DNA of 64,000 bases from JAYWXI01 sp036016955. Its GTDB lineage: Bacteria > Bacteroidota > Bacteroidia > Flavobacteriales > Weeksellaceae. Below are positions 42,683 through 52,595 of this stretch, in pieces. The position numbers were made by a program, and so were the translations under genes. Positions within the stretch are counted from its first letter, which is position 1. Every line of letters starts with the position of its first letter. The notes under the pieces were generated by a model that did no database searches, had not been told where the DNA came from, and saw only the letters and a list, made by a program, of their open reading frames with translations. The stretch lies in the NCBI RefSeq assembly GCF_036016955.1, contig NZ_JAYWXI010000010.1:1-64000 (forward strand). The letters are read 5' to 3'.

Positions 42683-44131
42683 ATGGAAAAGAGAACAGTA
42701 AAAGACATTTTAGGAGATTACAAGAAGATTCTTCATCATGATATTACCGTGCAGGGATGGGTTCGGGCTTTTCGTTCGAATCGGTTTATTGCGCTTAACG
42801 ACGGTTCGACGATTAATAACTTGCAGGTTGTTGTGGATTTTGAGAAGTTTGATGAGGCTTTGGTTAAAGCTATTCATACGGCCTCTTCCCTCAAGGTGGT
42901 TGGGGAAGTGGTGGAGAGTCAGGGGGCGGGGCAGTCGGTGGAAATTGTGGCGAAGAAAATCGAGATTTTGGGCGATCATTTCTTCGAGGAGATGCAGAGT
43001 ACCATTTTGCAACCCAAAAAACACACGCTTGAAAAACTCAGGGAGCAGGCGCATTTGCGTTTTCGGACCAATCTTTTTGGGGCGGTTTTTCGGGTGCGTA
43101 GTGCGGTGAGTTTTGCGATTCATCAGTTTTTTAACCAAAACCAATTTTTTTATATCAATACGCCTATTATAACAGGAGCGGATGCCGAGGGGGCGGGCGA
43201 AATGTTTGGTGTGACGAATTTTGATCTTCAGGCGGTTCCTCGAACCGAGGATGGTGCGGTAGATTTTTCTCAGGATTTTTTTGGAAAGAAAACCAGCCTT
43301 ACGGTTTCGGGGCAGTTGGAAGCCGAGACGGCAGCGATGGGGTTAGGGCGTGTTTATACGTTCGGGCCGACGTTCCGTGCGGAGAATAGTAATACGACGC
43401 GGCATCTTGCGGAATTTTGGATGGTGGAGCCGGAGGTGGCTTTTAATAATCTGGAGGATAATATTGATTTGGCGGAAGATTTTCTTAAGTACGTCATTCA
43501 GTATGTTTTGGATCACTGTAAGGACGATTTGGCCTTTTTGGATAAGCGTTTTGCGGAGGAACAGAAGCAGAAACCGGAAAAAGACCGGGCTAAAGAAGGG
43601 TTGATTGAGAAGTTGGAGAATGTCGTTAAAAAGCGCTTCAAGCGGGTTTCTTACAGCGAAGCCATTGAGATTTTGATGAACTCCAAGGAGAATAAAAAGG
43701 GGAAATTCCAGTTTCCGGTGGAGCATTGGGGAACGGATTTGCAGAGCGAACACGAGCGTTACTTGGTGGAAAAACACTTTGAAACACCGGTGGTTTTGTT
43801 TGATTATCCTAAGGAAATCAAGGCTTTCTATATGCGTTTGAATGAAGATGGGAAAACTGTGGCGGCTATGGATGTGCTGTTTCCAGGGATTGGGGAGATT
43901 ATTGGCGGTTCCCAAAGGGAAGAACGTTTGGAGGTTTTGAAGCAAAAAATGGACGAGATGCATGTGGATCAAAAGGAGTTGTGGTGGTATCTTGACACCC
44001 GTAAGTTTGGTTCTGTGCCTCATGCGGGCTTTGGTTTGGGGTTGGAGCGTTTGGTTCTTTTTGTAACGGGGATGACCAATATCCGCGATGTGATTCCGTT
44101 CCCGAGAACCCCCAAAAATGCCGAGTTTTAA
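42683..44131 (+). CDS. asnS: asparaginyl-tRNA synthetase
   Basis: A 482-residue class II synthetase that charges tRNA-Asn. The start ATG 42683 gives MEKRTVKDILGDYKKILHHD. N-terminal OB fold (VQGWVRAFRSNRFIALNDGS), motif 2 FGPTFRAENSNTTRHLAEFW at about 215 and motif 3 GFGLGLERLVLFVTGM at about 450, ending PFPRTPKNAEF as usual for AsnRS. Confidence 0.95.
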   Translation: MEKRTVKDILGDYKKILHHDITVQGWVRAFRSNRFIALNDGSTINNLQVVVDFEKFDEALVKAIHTASSLKVVGEVVESQGAGQSVEIVAKKIEILGDHFFEEMQSTILQPKKHTLEKLREQAHLRFRTNLFGAVFRVRSAVSFAIHQFFNQNQFFYINTPIITGADAEGAGEMFGVTNFDLQAVPRTEDGAVDFSQDFFGKKTSLTVSGQLEAETAAMGLGRVYTFGPTFRAENSNTTRHLAEFWMVEPEVAFNNLEDNIDLAEDFLKYVIQYVLDHCKDDLAFLDKRFAEEQKQKPEKDRAKEGLIEKLENVVKKRFKRVSYSEAIEILMNSKENKKGKFQFPVEHWGTDLQSEHERYLVEKHFETPVVLFDYPKEIKAFYMRLNEDGKTVAAMDVLFPGIGEIIGGSQREERLEVLKQKMDEMHVDQKELWWYLDTRKFGSVPHAGFGLGLERLVLFVTGMTNIRDVIPFPRTPKNAEF

Positions 44132-44191
44132 TAAAAGAGAGAGCAATTAAAAAAACAGCCGACTAATACCCTTAAATACCCTCAAAAAAAT

Positions 44192-45673
44192 ATGTTGAAA
44201 CAAAACTTACAACTCAAACTTGGTCAAAAACTGGCTCCGCAGCAAATTCAGTTGATGAAACTCATCCAGTTGCATACATTGGAGTTTGAGGAGGAGTTGG
44301 AGCGTGAATTGGAAGAAAATCCTGCTTTGGAGAGGGTTTCGGAGGATTCTAAAGCGGACGAGTCCTACGAAGATTTAGGAAACGAATACGAGGATGAAGG
44401 CTCGGAGAGTATTGAGACCGATTTTGATGTGGAGGAGTACCTTTTCGATGATGAACCTTCTTATAAAACGGCAAGCAGTAATTATTCGCCGGACGATGAG
44501 GAGTTCGATAACGAGGGCTTGCTTACGGAGGGGCAGACGCTTTACGATTATTTAATCGAGCAGATCCGTATGGTGAATATGGAGGAAGAAGACCTGAAGA
44601 TTGCAGAATACCTTATTGGTAATTTGGATACGGACGGTTATTTGAGGCGTGAGATCAAATCCATTGTGGACGATATGGCTTTTTCCCAAGGGATTTATAC
44701 CACCAAGGAAAAAGTGGAAGGGGTTTTGGAGAACTACGTTCAGAAGTTGGATCCTGCCGGGGTAGGGGCGCGCGATCTTCAGGAGTGTTTATTGCTTCAG
44801 ATTGAAAAGAAGATTTCGGCGGATAAGGCTGTTAGTTTGGCGGCGGATATTCTTAGGAATCAGTTTGATGCGCTTACCAATAAGCATTACAATAAGATCA
44901 TGCAGAAGTACGATGTGGAAGAAGAAGATCTTAAAGCGGCTTTGGATGAAGTTGCCAAATTATCTCCTAGGGTGGGAGGAAATTTTGATACCCAGACCAT
45001 TACGATTAATCAGGAGATTATTCCGGATTTTGTTATTACGGTTAAGGAAACTCAGAAAGGGAAATTCGATGTTATTCCTCAGCTTAACAGCAAAAATGCG
45101 CCTACACTTCGTGTTTCGGAGGAGTATAAAGAAATTCTTTCTACGTATTCGCATGACAAAAATTCTCAGGAGCATAAACAGGCGGCGCTTTTCATTAAGC
45201 AGAAGCTCGATGCGGCCAAGTGGTATATTGATGCGATTAACCAGCGGCAAAACACTTTGCTTCAGACGATTACGGCGATTGTGAAGTTGCAGAAGGATTA
45301 TTTTCTTACCGGAGATGACAAGTCGTTGAAACCTATGATTTTAAAGGATGTGGCGGATATTACGGGTTTTGATATTTCCACGATTTCGAGGGTGGTTAAA
45401 AGCAAGTATGCCGATACGCCTAATGGCATTGTTTATTTGAAAGACTTGTTTTCGGATTCGCTTACCAATGACGATGGCGAGGAGGTTTCTACTCGCGAGA
45501 TTAAAACGTATCTTCAGGAAGCCATTGGCAAGGAGAATAAAAAGAAACCTTATACCGATGATGCGTTGGTAGGGATTCTGAAGGAAAAAGGGTATAACAT
45601 TGCGCGCCGAACGATTGCGAAATACCGGGAGCAGCTCAATATTCCTGTGGCGAGGCTCCGTAAGGAATTATAG
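44192..45673 (+). CDS. rpoN: RNA polymerase sigma-54 factor
   Basis: A 493-residue protein. Region I (LGQKLAPQQIQLMKLIQLHT), an acidic region II (about 45-110), a core-binding domain and the C-terminal RpoN box ARRTIAKYREQLNIPVARLR. It recruits RNA polymerase to -24/-12 promoters with AAA+ activators. Full length and no lesion. Confidence 0.95.
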   Translation: MLKQNLQLKLGQKLAPQQIQLMKLIQLHTLEFEEELERELEENPALERVSEDSKADESYEDLGNEYEDEGSESIETDFDVEEYLFDDEPSYKTASSNYSPDDEEFDNEGLLTEGQTLYDYLIEQIRMVNMEEEDLKIAEYLIGNLDTDGYLRREIKSIVDDMAFSQGIYTTKEKVEGVLENYVQKLDPAGVGARDLQECLLLQIEKKISADKAVSLAADILRNQFDALTNKHYNKIMQKYDVEEEDLKAALDEVAKLSPRVGGNFDTQTITINQEIIPDFVITVKETQKGKFDVIPQLNSKNAPTLRVSEEYKEILSTYSHDKNSQEHKQAALFIKQKLDAAKWYIDAINQRQNTLLQTITAIVKLQKDYFLTGDDKSLKPMILKDVADITGFDISTISRVVKSKYADTPNGIVYLKDLFSDSLTNDDGEEVSTREIKTYLQEAIGKENKKKPYTDDALVGILKEKGYNIARRTIAKYREQLNIPVARLRKEL

Positions 45674-45678
45674 AAACG

Positions 45679-45715
45679 ACCGGATTCCGATTAACGGAAT
45701 CCGGTTTTGTTTTTA
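45679..45715. terminator. bidirectional terminator, rpoN/pheA
   Basis: ACCGGATTCCG, loop ATTA, CGGAATCCGGTTTTG between convergent genes. Confidence 0.85.
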
Positions 45716-46558
45716 GAGGGGAGAGGTGATGAGGTATTCGTCGTAGTGGCCTAGAAACTTCACGGAAGCTCCTAGGGCTCTTAGTTCCTGCAGGGCGTTT
45801 TCGGAAAGCACGGGATGCCATGGGGTGGCTACGTTGATGAAGAAAAAATAATTTCCGAGGCCTGTTTTTAGGGTTCGGCTTTCAATTTTCGACAAATTCA
45901 TTTTTCGCCAGGCAAAAACGGAAAGCACTTGGTGTAGTCCTCCCGAGCGGTCGTCGGGAAGGGTTACGAGCAGGGAGGTTTTTTCGCCGGTGTTTTTTAA
46001 CGGGAGGGTCAGTCGGTTTTTTTTCTTTCCGATAACGATGAATTTGGTGTGGTTTTGTTCCATATCCTGAATGTTTTCGTGCAGGATTTTCAGACCGTAA
46101 AGTTTTGCGGCGTGGGCGTTGGCAATGGCAGCCCAAGGCTCGTCGGGGTGCTGTGCGACCCTTTGGGCGGAGGCGGATGTGGAGCTGAATTCCTGTGTTG
46201 GAACAAGGGGGTAGTGTTTTTCCCGAAAGCGAAAGGTCTGGGCTAATGCTTGGGGATGGGAATATATTTTTTCAAAGGTATCGTGTTGGGGGTGCACCAT
46301 AAGATGGTGGGCGATGGGCATGACGAGTTCGCATTTGATGAAGAGGTCTTCGTGGTTGTAAAGTTCGTCCAAGGTCATGGTTACGGTGCCTTCGATGGAG
46401 TTTTCCAAAGGAATGACGGCTTTTTCGGCTTTGGCTTCGCTTACGGCGGTAAAGCACTCGCTTATCGTCCGGCAAGGGAGTAAGCATTCATTGGGGAAGA
46501 TTTCTTTGGTGGCGAGGGAGGTGAAGGATCCGTCTGGGCCGAGGTAGGCGATTTTCAT
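45713..46558 (-). CDS. pheA: prephenate dehydratase
   Basis: A 281-residue protein from ATG 46558 (MKIAYLGPDGSFTSLATKEI). PDT domain: VIPLENSIEGTVTMTLDELY at about 72, HPQALAQTFRF and the catalytic-region Thr in NHTKFIVIGK; C-terminal ACT domain SLLVTLPDDRSGGLHQVLSV, with the ESRTLKTGLGNYFFF phenylalanine-binding segment. Makes phenylpyruvate for phenylalanine synthesis, with feedback by phenylalanine. No chorismate mutase domain. Confidence 0.93.
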   Translation of the reverse strand: MKIAYLGPDGSFTSLATKEIFPNECLLPCRTISECFTAVSEAKAEKAVIPLENSIEGTVTMTLDELYNHEDLFIKCELVMPIAHHLMVHPQHDTFEKIYSHPQALAQTFRFREKHYPLVPTQEFSSTSASAQRVAQHPDEPWAAIANAHAAKLYGLKILHENIQDMEQNHTKFIVIGKKKNRLTLPLKNTGEKTSLLVTLPDDRSGGLHQVLSVFAWRKMNLSKIESRTLKTGLGNYFFFINVATPWHPVLSENALQELRALGASVKFLGHYDEYLITSPL

Positions 46559-46768
46559 CAGGGCATTTTCGGGAGTACTCGTGGAGGAACTCTCTCGGAA
46601 TGGTTGGTTTATTTCGTTTTGCTTCATGCGTAAATTTTATCAAAAGTATGAAAAATCCCTCAATCGTTAAGGAGGGCGGGGTGGGTTTTAGCGGTGATTT
46701 TTTGATGAGGCTTTTGGGTTTTTGAACCGAATTTTCCACAAAATAAGCTTTAAAATACGGCAAATGCT

Positions 46769-46776
46769 TATATTTG
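46769..46776 (+). promoter_or_regulatory. -7 element of the parE operon
   Basis: TATATTTG, 37 bp before the parE start, matching TAnnTTTG. Confidence 0.5.
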
Positions 46777-46812
46777 TGAGTTGTCTCTTTTTGGGACGAA
46801 TTTAAGGTTGAT

Positions 46813-48696
46813 ATGAGCGAAAACAAAACGGTTCAATACACGGAGGATAACATACGGACGCTTGATTGGCAGGAGCATATTCGCCAACGGCCGGGGATGT
46901 ATATTGGTAAGTTGGGGGATGGTTCTTCGGCGGATGACGGGATTTATATTCTTCTGAAGGAGATTATAGATAACTCTATTGACGAGTTTGCCATGAAGGC
47001 CGGAAAGCGCATCGAGATTAAGCTGGACGAAGGGAAGGTTGCGATTCGGGATTACGGGCGTGGGATTCCTTTGGGGAAGGTGGTGGATGCGGTTTCCAAG
47101 ATGAATACCGGAGGGAAGTACGACTCCAAGGCTTTCGTAAAAACGGTGGGGCTTAATGGGGTGGGAACCAAAGCGGTGAATGCCCTTTCCAGCTATTTTA
47201 AAGTGAAATCGGTTAGGGAAGGTCGCGTGAAAATGGCGGAATTTTCCAAGGGGTTAATTAGCGAAAACCATGAGGAAACCGAAACTGATGAGCGTAACGG
47301 TACGGAAATTACGTTTATTCCGGATGTGGAGATTTTTCCTAATTTCAGATTCCGGAAGGAGTATATTTCGCGGATGCTTCGCAATTACGTGTATCTCAAT
47401 CCGGGGTTGAAAATTACTTTTAACGGCGAGACGTATTATTCGGAGAACGGGCTTAAGGATCTTCTGCAGGAAGAAATTGAAGGGGAAATTTTATATCCGA
47501 TTATTCATTTGAAGGACGAGGACGTGGAGGTGGCCATTACGCATTCCGATAAATCTCAGTCCGAAACGTATTTTTCGTTTGTCAATGGTCAGAATACCAC
47601 CCAGGGAGGGACGCACCTGAACGCGTTTAAGGAAGCATATGTGAAAACCATTCGGGAGTTCCTTAATAAGAATTACGAGGCAGCGGATATTCGGAAATCC
47701 ATTATTGCAGCGGTTTCGGTAAAGGTTATTGAGCCGGTTTTTGAATCCCAGACCAAGACCAAGCTCGGATCGAACGAAATGGAGCCGGGGAAGGAGACCA
47801 TCCGGACTTTTATGACCAATTTCTTGAAAAAGGAACTGGATAATTTTCTTCACAAGAATCCTGAAACAGCCGAAGCGGTACAGAAAAAAATTCTGGTTTC
47901 GGAAAGGGAACGGAAGGAGCTTTCTGGTATTCAAAAGCTAGCTCGGGAGAGGGCCAAGAAGGTGTCTTTGCATAATAAAAAACTTCGGGATTGCCGCCAG
48001 CATTACAACGATCAGAAAGCGGAGCGCAAGGCAGAATCCCAAATTTTCATCACGGAGGGGGATTCGGCTTCGGGGTCGATTACCAAATCGAGGGATGTGG
48101 AGACCCAGGCGGTATTTTCTTTGCGGGGGAAACCGCTCAACTCTTATGGTTTGACTAAGCGGGTGGTGTATGAGAATGAGGAGTTTAACCTTCTTCAGGC
48201 GGCGCTCAATATCGAAGATTCTTTGGAGGATTTGCGTTATAACCAGGTGATTATTGCTACGGATGCCGATGTGGATGGGATGCATATCCGTCTTTTGATG
48301 ATTACTTTCTTTTTGCAGTTTTTTCCGGATCTTATTAAGCATGGGCATCTTTATATTCTTCAGACGCCTTTGTTTAGAGTTCGGAATAAGAAAGAGACGC
48401 GTTATTGCTATACGGATGCCGAAAGGATAAAAGCCTTAAATGAACTGGGGAAAAATCCTGAAATTACCCGATTTAAAGGGCTTGGGGAGATTTCGCCGGA
48501 CGAATTCAAACATTTTATCGGTAAGGATATTCGTTTGGAGCCGGTGGTGATTGGCAAGGATCAGACGATTGATCAGCTTTTGGAATTTTATATGGGGAAA
48601 AATACGCCGGATCGTCAGAGTTTTATTTTGGAGAATTTGGTGGTGGAAGATCCTGAAATCGACAAAAAAGAACGTTTGGAATCGGTAGAATCATAG
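46813..48696 (+). CDS. parE: DNA topoisomerase IV subunit B
   Basis: A 627-residue GHKL ATPase subunit. It has DNSIDEF (Mg/ATP site) at about 53, DYGRGIP at about 76, the lid GLNGVGTKAVNALSSYF at about 112, the QTK loop at about 316, and Toprim ITEGDSASGS at about 414 and ATDADVDGMHIR at about 482. It works with ParC to unlink chromosomes. First gene of parE-orf-parC. Confidence 0.93.
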   Translation: MSENKTVQYTEDNIRTLDWQEHIRQRPGMYIGKLGDGSSADDGIYILLKEIIDNSIDEFAMKAGKRIEIKLDEGKVAIRDYGRGIPLGKVVDAVSKMNTGGKYDSKAFVKTVGLNGVGTKAVNALSSYFKVKSVREGRVKMAEFSKGLISENHEETETDERNGTEITFIPDVEIFPNFRFRKEYISRMLRNYVYLNPGLKITFNGETYYSENGLKDLLQEEIEGEILYPIIHLKDEDVEVAITHSDKSQSETYFSFVNGQNTTQGGTHLNAFKEAYVKTIREFLNKNYEAADIRKSIIAAVSVKVIEPVFESQTKTKLGSNEMEPGKETIRTFMTNFLKKELDNFLHKNPETAEAVQKKILVSERERKELSGIQKLARERAKKVSLHNKKLRDCRQHYNDQKAERKAESQIFITEGDSASGSITKSRDVETQAVFSLRGKPLNSYGLTKRVVYENEEFNLLQAALNIEDSLEDLRYNQVIIATDADVDGMHIRLLMITFFLQFFPDLIKHGHLYILQTPLFRVRNKKETRYCYTDAERIKALNELGKNPEITRFKGLGEISPDEFKHFIGKDIRLEPVVIGKDQTIDQLLEFYMGKNTPDRQSFILENLVVEDPEIDKKERLESVES

Positions 48697-48706
48697 GTCT
48701 TTTGGG

Positions 48707-49198
48707 ATGAGGTTAAGTAATCGCAGTAAATCGGGAACGTACGGTTTTATCAATACCGTCCTTTTGATGGTTTTGGCGTCAGGGGTGGCTTTGTTTGTGC
48801 TGAATGAGTTTCGGGAGGTGATTTCGGGATGGAGTCGTTACCTGCTGCTTGCGGTGCCGTTTTTGCTTTGGAGTATTTTTTATTTTCGCGGTCGTCAAAT
48901 TTTTGAATACGACAGCGATGGAGAGGCTCTTAATTTTAAGAACAGGAGCGTTCGGCCTTCTTTGTGGCGTCCTCTCAGCGATGAATTTCCGAAGTATAAA
49001 CTGGCGGATTATACCGTTGTGGACGGGGTGTTTTTTCGGCACTTGTATGTTGTGCTTTCTAGCCGAAAGGCTCATGGGGTGCGACTGAAATACGATGTAT
49101 CTTACCTTTCCGTCAAGGAATTGGGCGATTTGAAATATTCGCTTAGCAAAATAGTAAAAGAAAATAGAGAACAAAATACGTCTACGGACCAAGCCTAA
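48707..49198 (+). CDS. membrane protein between parE and parC
   Basis: A 163-residue protein. Two membrane segments (GFINTVLLMVLASGVALFVL and YLLLAVPFLLWSIFYF), then a soluble domain IFEYDSDGEALNFKNRSVRP, PH-like in pattern. It starts 10 bp after parE and its TAATG overlaps parC by one base, so all three are translated from one message. Role unknown; a PH-like fold is a guess. Confidence 0.7.
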   Translation: MRLSNRSKSGTYGFINTVLLMVLASGVALFVLNEFREVISGWSRYLLLAVPFLLWSIFYFRGRQIFEYDSDGEALNFKNRSVRPSLWRPLSDEFPKYKLADYTVVDGVFFRHLYVVLSSRKAHGVRLKYDVSYLSVKELGDLKYSLSKIVKENREQNTSTDQA

Positions 49199-51765
49199 TG
49201 ACAGAAGAATATCATAACGGAGGAGAGAGTTTAAAGAAAGTATCCGGATTGTACCGCGATTGGTTTTTGGATTATGCGTCTTATGTGATCCTGGATCGGG
49301 CTATTCCGTCGGTTTATGACGGTTTCAAGCCTGTTCAGCGGAGGATCATGCACTCCATGCGGGAGTTGGAAGACGGACGTTATAATAAGGTGGCCAACAT
49401 TGTGGGGAATACGATGAAGTACCATCCTCATGGGGATGCTTCGATTACCGATGCGATGGTTCAGATTGGTCAGAAGGAGCTTTTGATTGATACGCAGGGG
49501 AACTGGGGGAATATCTATACCGGCGACTCGGCGGCGGCGGCGAGGTATATAGAGGCTCGGTTGACGCCTTTTGCCTTGGAAGTGGTTTTTAATCCTAAGA
49601 CGACGGAATGGGCAAAGTCTTATGACGGGCGAAATAACGAACCGATTGATTTACCGGTTAAATTTCCTTTGCTTTTGGCGCAAGGGGTGGAAGGTATCGG
49701 GGTGGGATTGTCTACGAAGATTCTTCCGCACAATTTTAATGAACTCATTCAGGCTTCGATTCAGTATTTGAGAGGGAAGTCTTTTCAGGTATTTCCGGAT
49801 TTTCTTACGGCGGGGATGCTGGACGTTTCGGAATATAACGACGGGGAGCGCGGAGGAAAGGTTCGGGCTAGGGCGCGGATTATTCAGAAGGATAAACACC
49901 AGCTTTGCATTACCGAACTGCCTTATTCTAAGACGACGGGGGACTTGATAGATTCGATTATCAAGGCGAACGAAAAGGGCAAGATAAAGATCAAGAAAAT
50001 TGAGGACAATACTTCGGATCAGGTGGAAATTCTTATTCACTTGCATAATGATGTTTCGCCGGATAAGACGATTGATGCATTGTATGCGTTTACGGATTGT
50101 CAGGTTTCCATTTCGCCCAATGCCTGTGTGATTGTGGGGGATAAGCCGATGTTTCTTTCGGTGTCGGAAATTTTGAAGATGAATACCGATCACACGGTGG
50201 CTTTACTGAAGAAAGAGTTGGAGATTGAGTTGCACGAATTGCAGGAGAACTGGCACTTTGCTTCTTTGGAACGGATCTTCATTGAGAATAGAATTTACCA
50301 CGCTATTGAGGAGGTTAAAACCTGGGAAGAGGTTTTGGTGACCATTAGGGAGGGGCTGAAGCCTCATACGGGGCATCTTTTGCGGGAAGTGACGGAGGAG
50401 GACATTGTTCGTTTGACGGAGATTCGGATTAAGCGAATTTCGCGTTTCGATTTGGATAAATTTAAGGAGACGATTTTGGCTTTGGAAGGGAAAATAGCGG
50501 CTTGCAAGCACCATTTGGAGCATTTGATTGATTATGCGGTCGATTATTTTTCCACGATTCAGAAAAAATACGGGAAGGGGAAAGAGCGGAAGACCGAAAT
50601 TCGGGTTTTTGACACCATTGATGCGACGAAAGTGGCGGTGGCAAACGAGAAGTTTTATGTCAATAGAGAAGAGGGCTTCATTGGGACTTCGATGAAGAAG
50701 GACGAATACCTTTTTGATTGTTCGGATATTGACGATATCATTACGTTCCAGAAAGACGGGACGATGAAGGTGGTCAAGGTGGAACCCAAGACGTTTATCG
50801 GCAAAAATATTCTTCATGTTGGTATTTGGAAGAAAGGGGATGCCCGTACGGTTTACAATATGATTTATCGGGAAGGGAAGGATGGGCCATATTACATGAA
50901 GCGCTTTCCGGTAACGGCCATTACGCGGAATACGGATTACCCTTTGGCGTCCGACAAAAAGGGTTCGGAAGTGCTTTATTTTTCGGCGAATCCTAATGGG
51001 GAGGCCGAGACGGTTACCGTTTTGTTGAAGCCTAATGCACGGATACGCAAAAACAAAATCGAGATAGATTTCTCCGAACTGGCGATAAAGGGGCGTAATT
51101 CCCGCGGGAATTTGGTAACGAAATATGCCGTTAAAAAGATTGATTTGAAGGAGGAAGGGGTTTCGACGTTGGCTCCCCGCAAAATATGGTTTGATGAAAC
51201 GGTTCGCCGCCTGAATGTGGATGCCCGAGGTACTTTTTTGGGGAGCTTCAAGGGGGACGATAAGATTCTTACCGTGAACAAAAATGGGGAAGCCCGATTG
51301 GTTGGTTTTGATTTGAGCAATCGTTTTGATGACGAGTACTTGATTTTGGAAAAATGGAAGCCGGATCAGCCTGCGGCTTGTATTTATTACGATGGGGAGA
51401 AACAGATTTATTACATTAAGCGATTCTTGTTCGATTCCACGGGTAATGTTCAGACGTTCATGCCTTCGGAACATCCTAAATCGTTTATTGAGTTGGTGAC
51501 TACGGCGTCTGGATCTACGGCAGAATTGGTTTTTGCCAAAGAAAGTGGCAAGGAGAGGGAGCCGGAAGTGGTGGATGTGGATGAATTTATTGCTGTGAAG
51601 GGGATTAAGGCGTTAGGAAACCAGTTGACTAAAAATAAAATTAAAACGATTAATTTGACTTTACCGGAGCCGGAAGAAGAGGAAGAAGAAGTTTTTTCTT
51701 CGGAGGACGACTTGTCGGAAGAGGAAGATGGGGGAACGATTGGATCGCTTTTTGGCGATGAATAG
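49198..51765 (+). CDS. parC: DNA topoisomerase IV subunit A
   Basis: An 855-residue DNA breakage-rejoining subunit. YVILDRAIPSVYDGFKPVQR at about 28, YHPHGDASITDAMV at about 74 and the catalytic Tyr in SAAAARYIEARLTPF at about 115. A coiled-coil gate and a C-terminal beta-pinwheel follow. It ends in a very acidic tail, EPEEEEEEVFSSEDDLSEEE. Partner of parE upstream. Confidence 0.93.
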   Translation: MTEEYHNGGESLKKVSGLYRDWFLDYASYVILDRAIPSVYDGFKPVQRRIMHSMRELEDGRYNKVANIVGNTMKYHPHGDASITDAMVQIGQKELLIDTQGNWGNIYTGDSAAAARYIEARLTPFALEVVFNPKTTEWAKSYDGRNNEPIDLPVKFPLLLAQGVEGIGVGLSTKILPHNFNELIQASIQYLRGKSFQVFPDFLTAGMLDVSEYNDGERGGKVRARARIIQKDKHQLCITELPYSKTTGDLIDSIIKANEKGKIKIKKIEDNTSDQVEILIHLHNDVSPDKTIDALYAFTDCQVSISPNACVIVGDKPMFLSVSEILKMNTDHTVALLKKELEIELHELQENWHFASLERIFIENRIYHAIEEVKTWEEVLVTIREGLKPHTGHLLREVTEEDIVRLTEIRIKRISRFDLDKFKETILALEGKIAACKHHLEHLIDYAVDYFSTIQKKYGKGKERKTEIRVFDTIDATKVAVANEKFYVNREEGFIGTSMKKDEYLFDCSDIDDIITFQKDGTMKVVKVEPKTFIGKNILHVGIWKKGDARTVYNMIYREGKDGPYYMKRFPVTAITRNTDYPLASDKKGSEVLYFSANPNGEAETVTVLLKPNARIRKNKIEIDFSELAIKGRNSRGNLVTKYAVKKIDLKEEGVSTLAPRKIWFDETVRRLNVDARGTFLGSFKGDDKILTVNKNGEARLVGFDLSNRFDDEYLILEKWKPDQPAACIYYDGEKQIYYIKRFLFDSTGNVQTFMPSEHPKSFIELVTTASGSTAELVFAKESGKEREPEVVDVDEFIAVKGIKALGNQLTKNKIKTINLTLPEPEEEEEEVFSSEDDLSEEEDGGTIGSLFGDE

Positions 51766-51807
51766 TTTTTTAGGAAAAAGCGAATTATTGATTACTAAAG
51801 GAATTTT

Positions 51808-52461
51808 ATGGATTTGGTTTTACTCGTGATTATTGCAGCGACGGCGGTTGCTAGTTTTATGGGGTTTCAGAATGGAAGCCTGTTTGAGCGATATAAATTT
51901 AACGTCAATGCTATTTTGCATAAGAAGGAGTATGTGCGGTTGATTTCTTCGGGGTTTCTTCATGCCGACTGGATGCACCTGATTTTTAATATGCTTACAC
52001 TTTTTTATTTCGGGCCTATTGTGGTTCGGGCATTTGGGGCTGTGGGCTTTTTTTTGGTGTATTTTGGATCTATTGTGGCGGGTAATTTGTTTTCTTTGTA
52101 TTTGTACAAGCATCAAGGCTGGTATTCGGCAATTGGTGCCAGCGGTGGGGTTTCTGGAGTTTTGTTTGCGGCAATTGCCGTTTTTCCTCATTTGGAGTTG
52201 TTTTTGTTTTTTATTCCCATTCCGATTAAGGGGTATATTTTTGGTGCGTTGTATTTCGGTTATTCGGTGTACATGATGCTTAACCCTAAACCCTATGACC
52301 ATATTGGTCATGCGGCTCACCTTGGTGGAGCGTTGTTTGGATTGTTGTATGCTGTGGGGCTGCTGCCTTTGGTGGTGTATGGTAATGCTGCTTATTTGCT
52401 GATTATGGCTTTGCCTTTGTTTTATCTTGGGTATGAAATTTTTGTGAGGAAGCGGTTGTAA
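51808..52461 (+). CDS. rhomboid-family intramembrane serine protease
   Basis: A 217-residue protein with six membrane segments. The catalytic Ser is in AIGASGGVSGVLFAAI at about 112 and the His in GHAAHLGGALFGLLYAV at about 172; HADWMHLIFNMLTLFYFGP at about 51 is the usual loop and HxxxN. Cleaves membrane proteins within the bilayer; substrates unknown. It follows parC by 42 bp. Confidence 0.92.
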   Translation: MDLVLLVIIAATAVASFMGFQNGSLFERYKFNVNAILHKKEYVRLISSGFLHADWMHLIFNMLTLFYFGPIVVRAFGAVGFFLVYFGSIVAGNLFSLYLYKHQGWYSAIGASGGVSGVLFAAIAVFPHLELFLFFIPIPIKGYIFGALYFGYSVYMMLNPKPYDHIGHAAHLGGALFGLLYAVGLLPLVVYGNAAYLLIMALPLFYLGYEIFVRKRL

Positions 52462-52595
52462 GCACTTGGTTCTGTTTTGGGGGCTGAGAATGTGGAAAAA
52501 TGCTTTTTTTTGTGGGTTTAGGCACGGTTTTTTCTTTCTTTTTTGCGAATTCTTTCCGACTTTAAGGAGTAAGGATACCTCAATAAAATAAACTC

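Noticed and set aside
43343..44146. 267-codon minus-strand frame
   Set aside because: Shadow of asnS.
50203..51474. 423-codon minus-strand frame
   Set aside because: Shadow of parC; no start context and unnatural composition.
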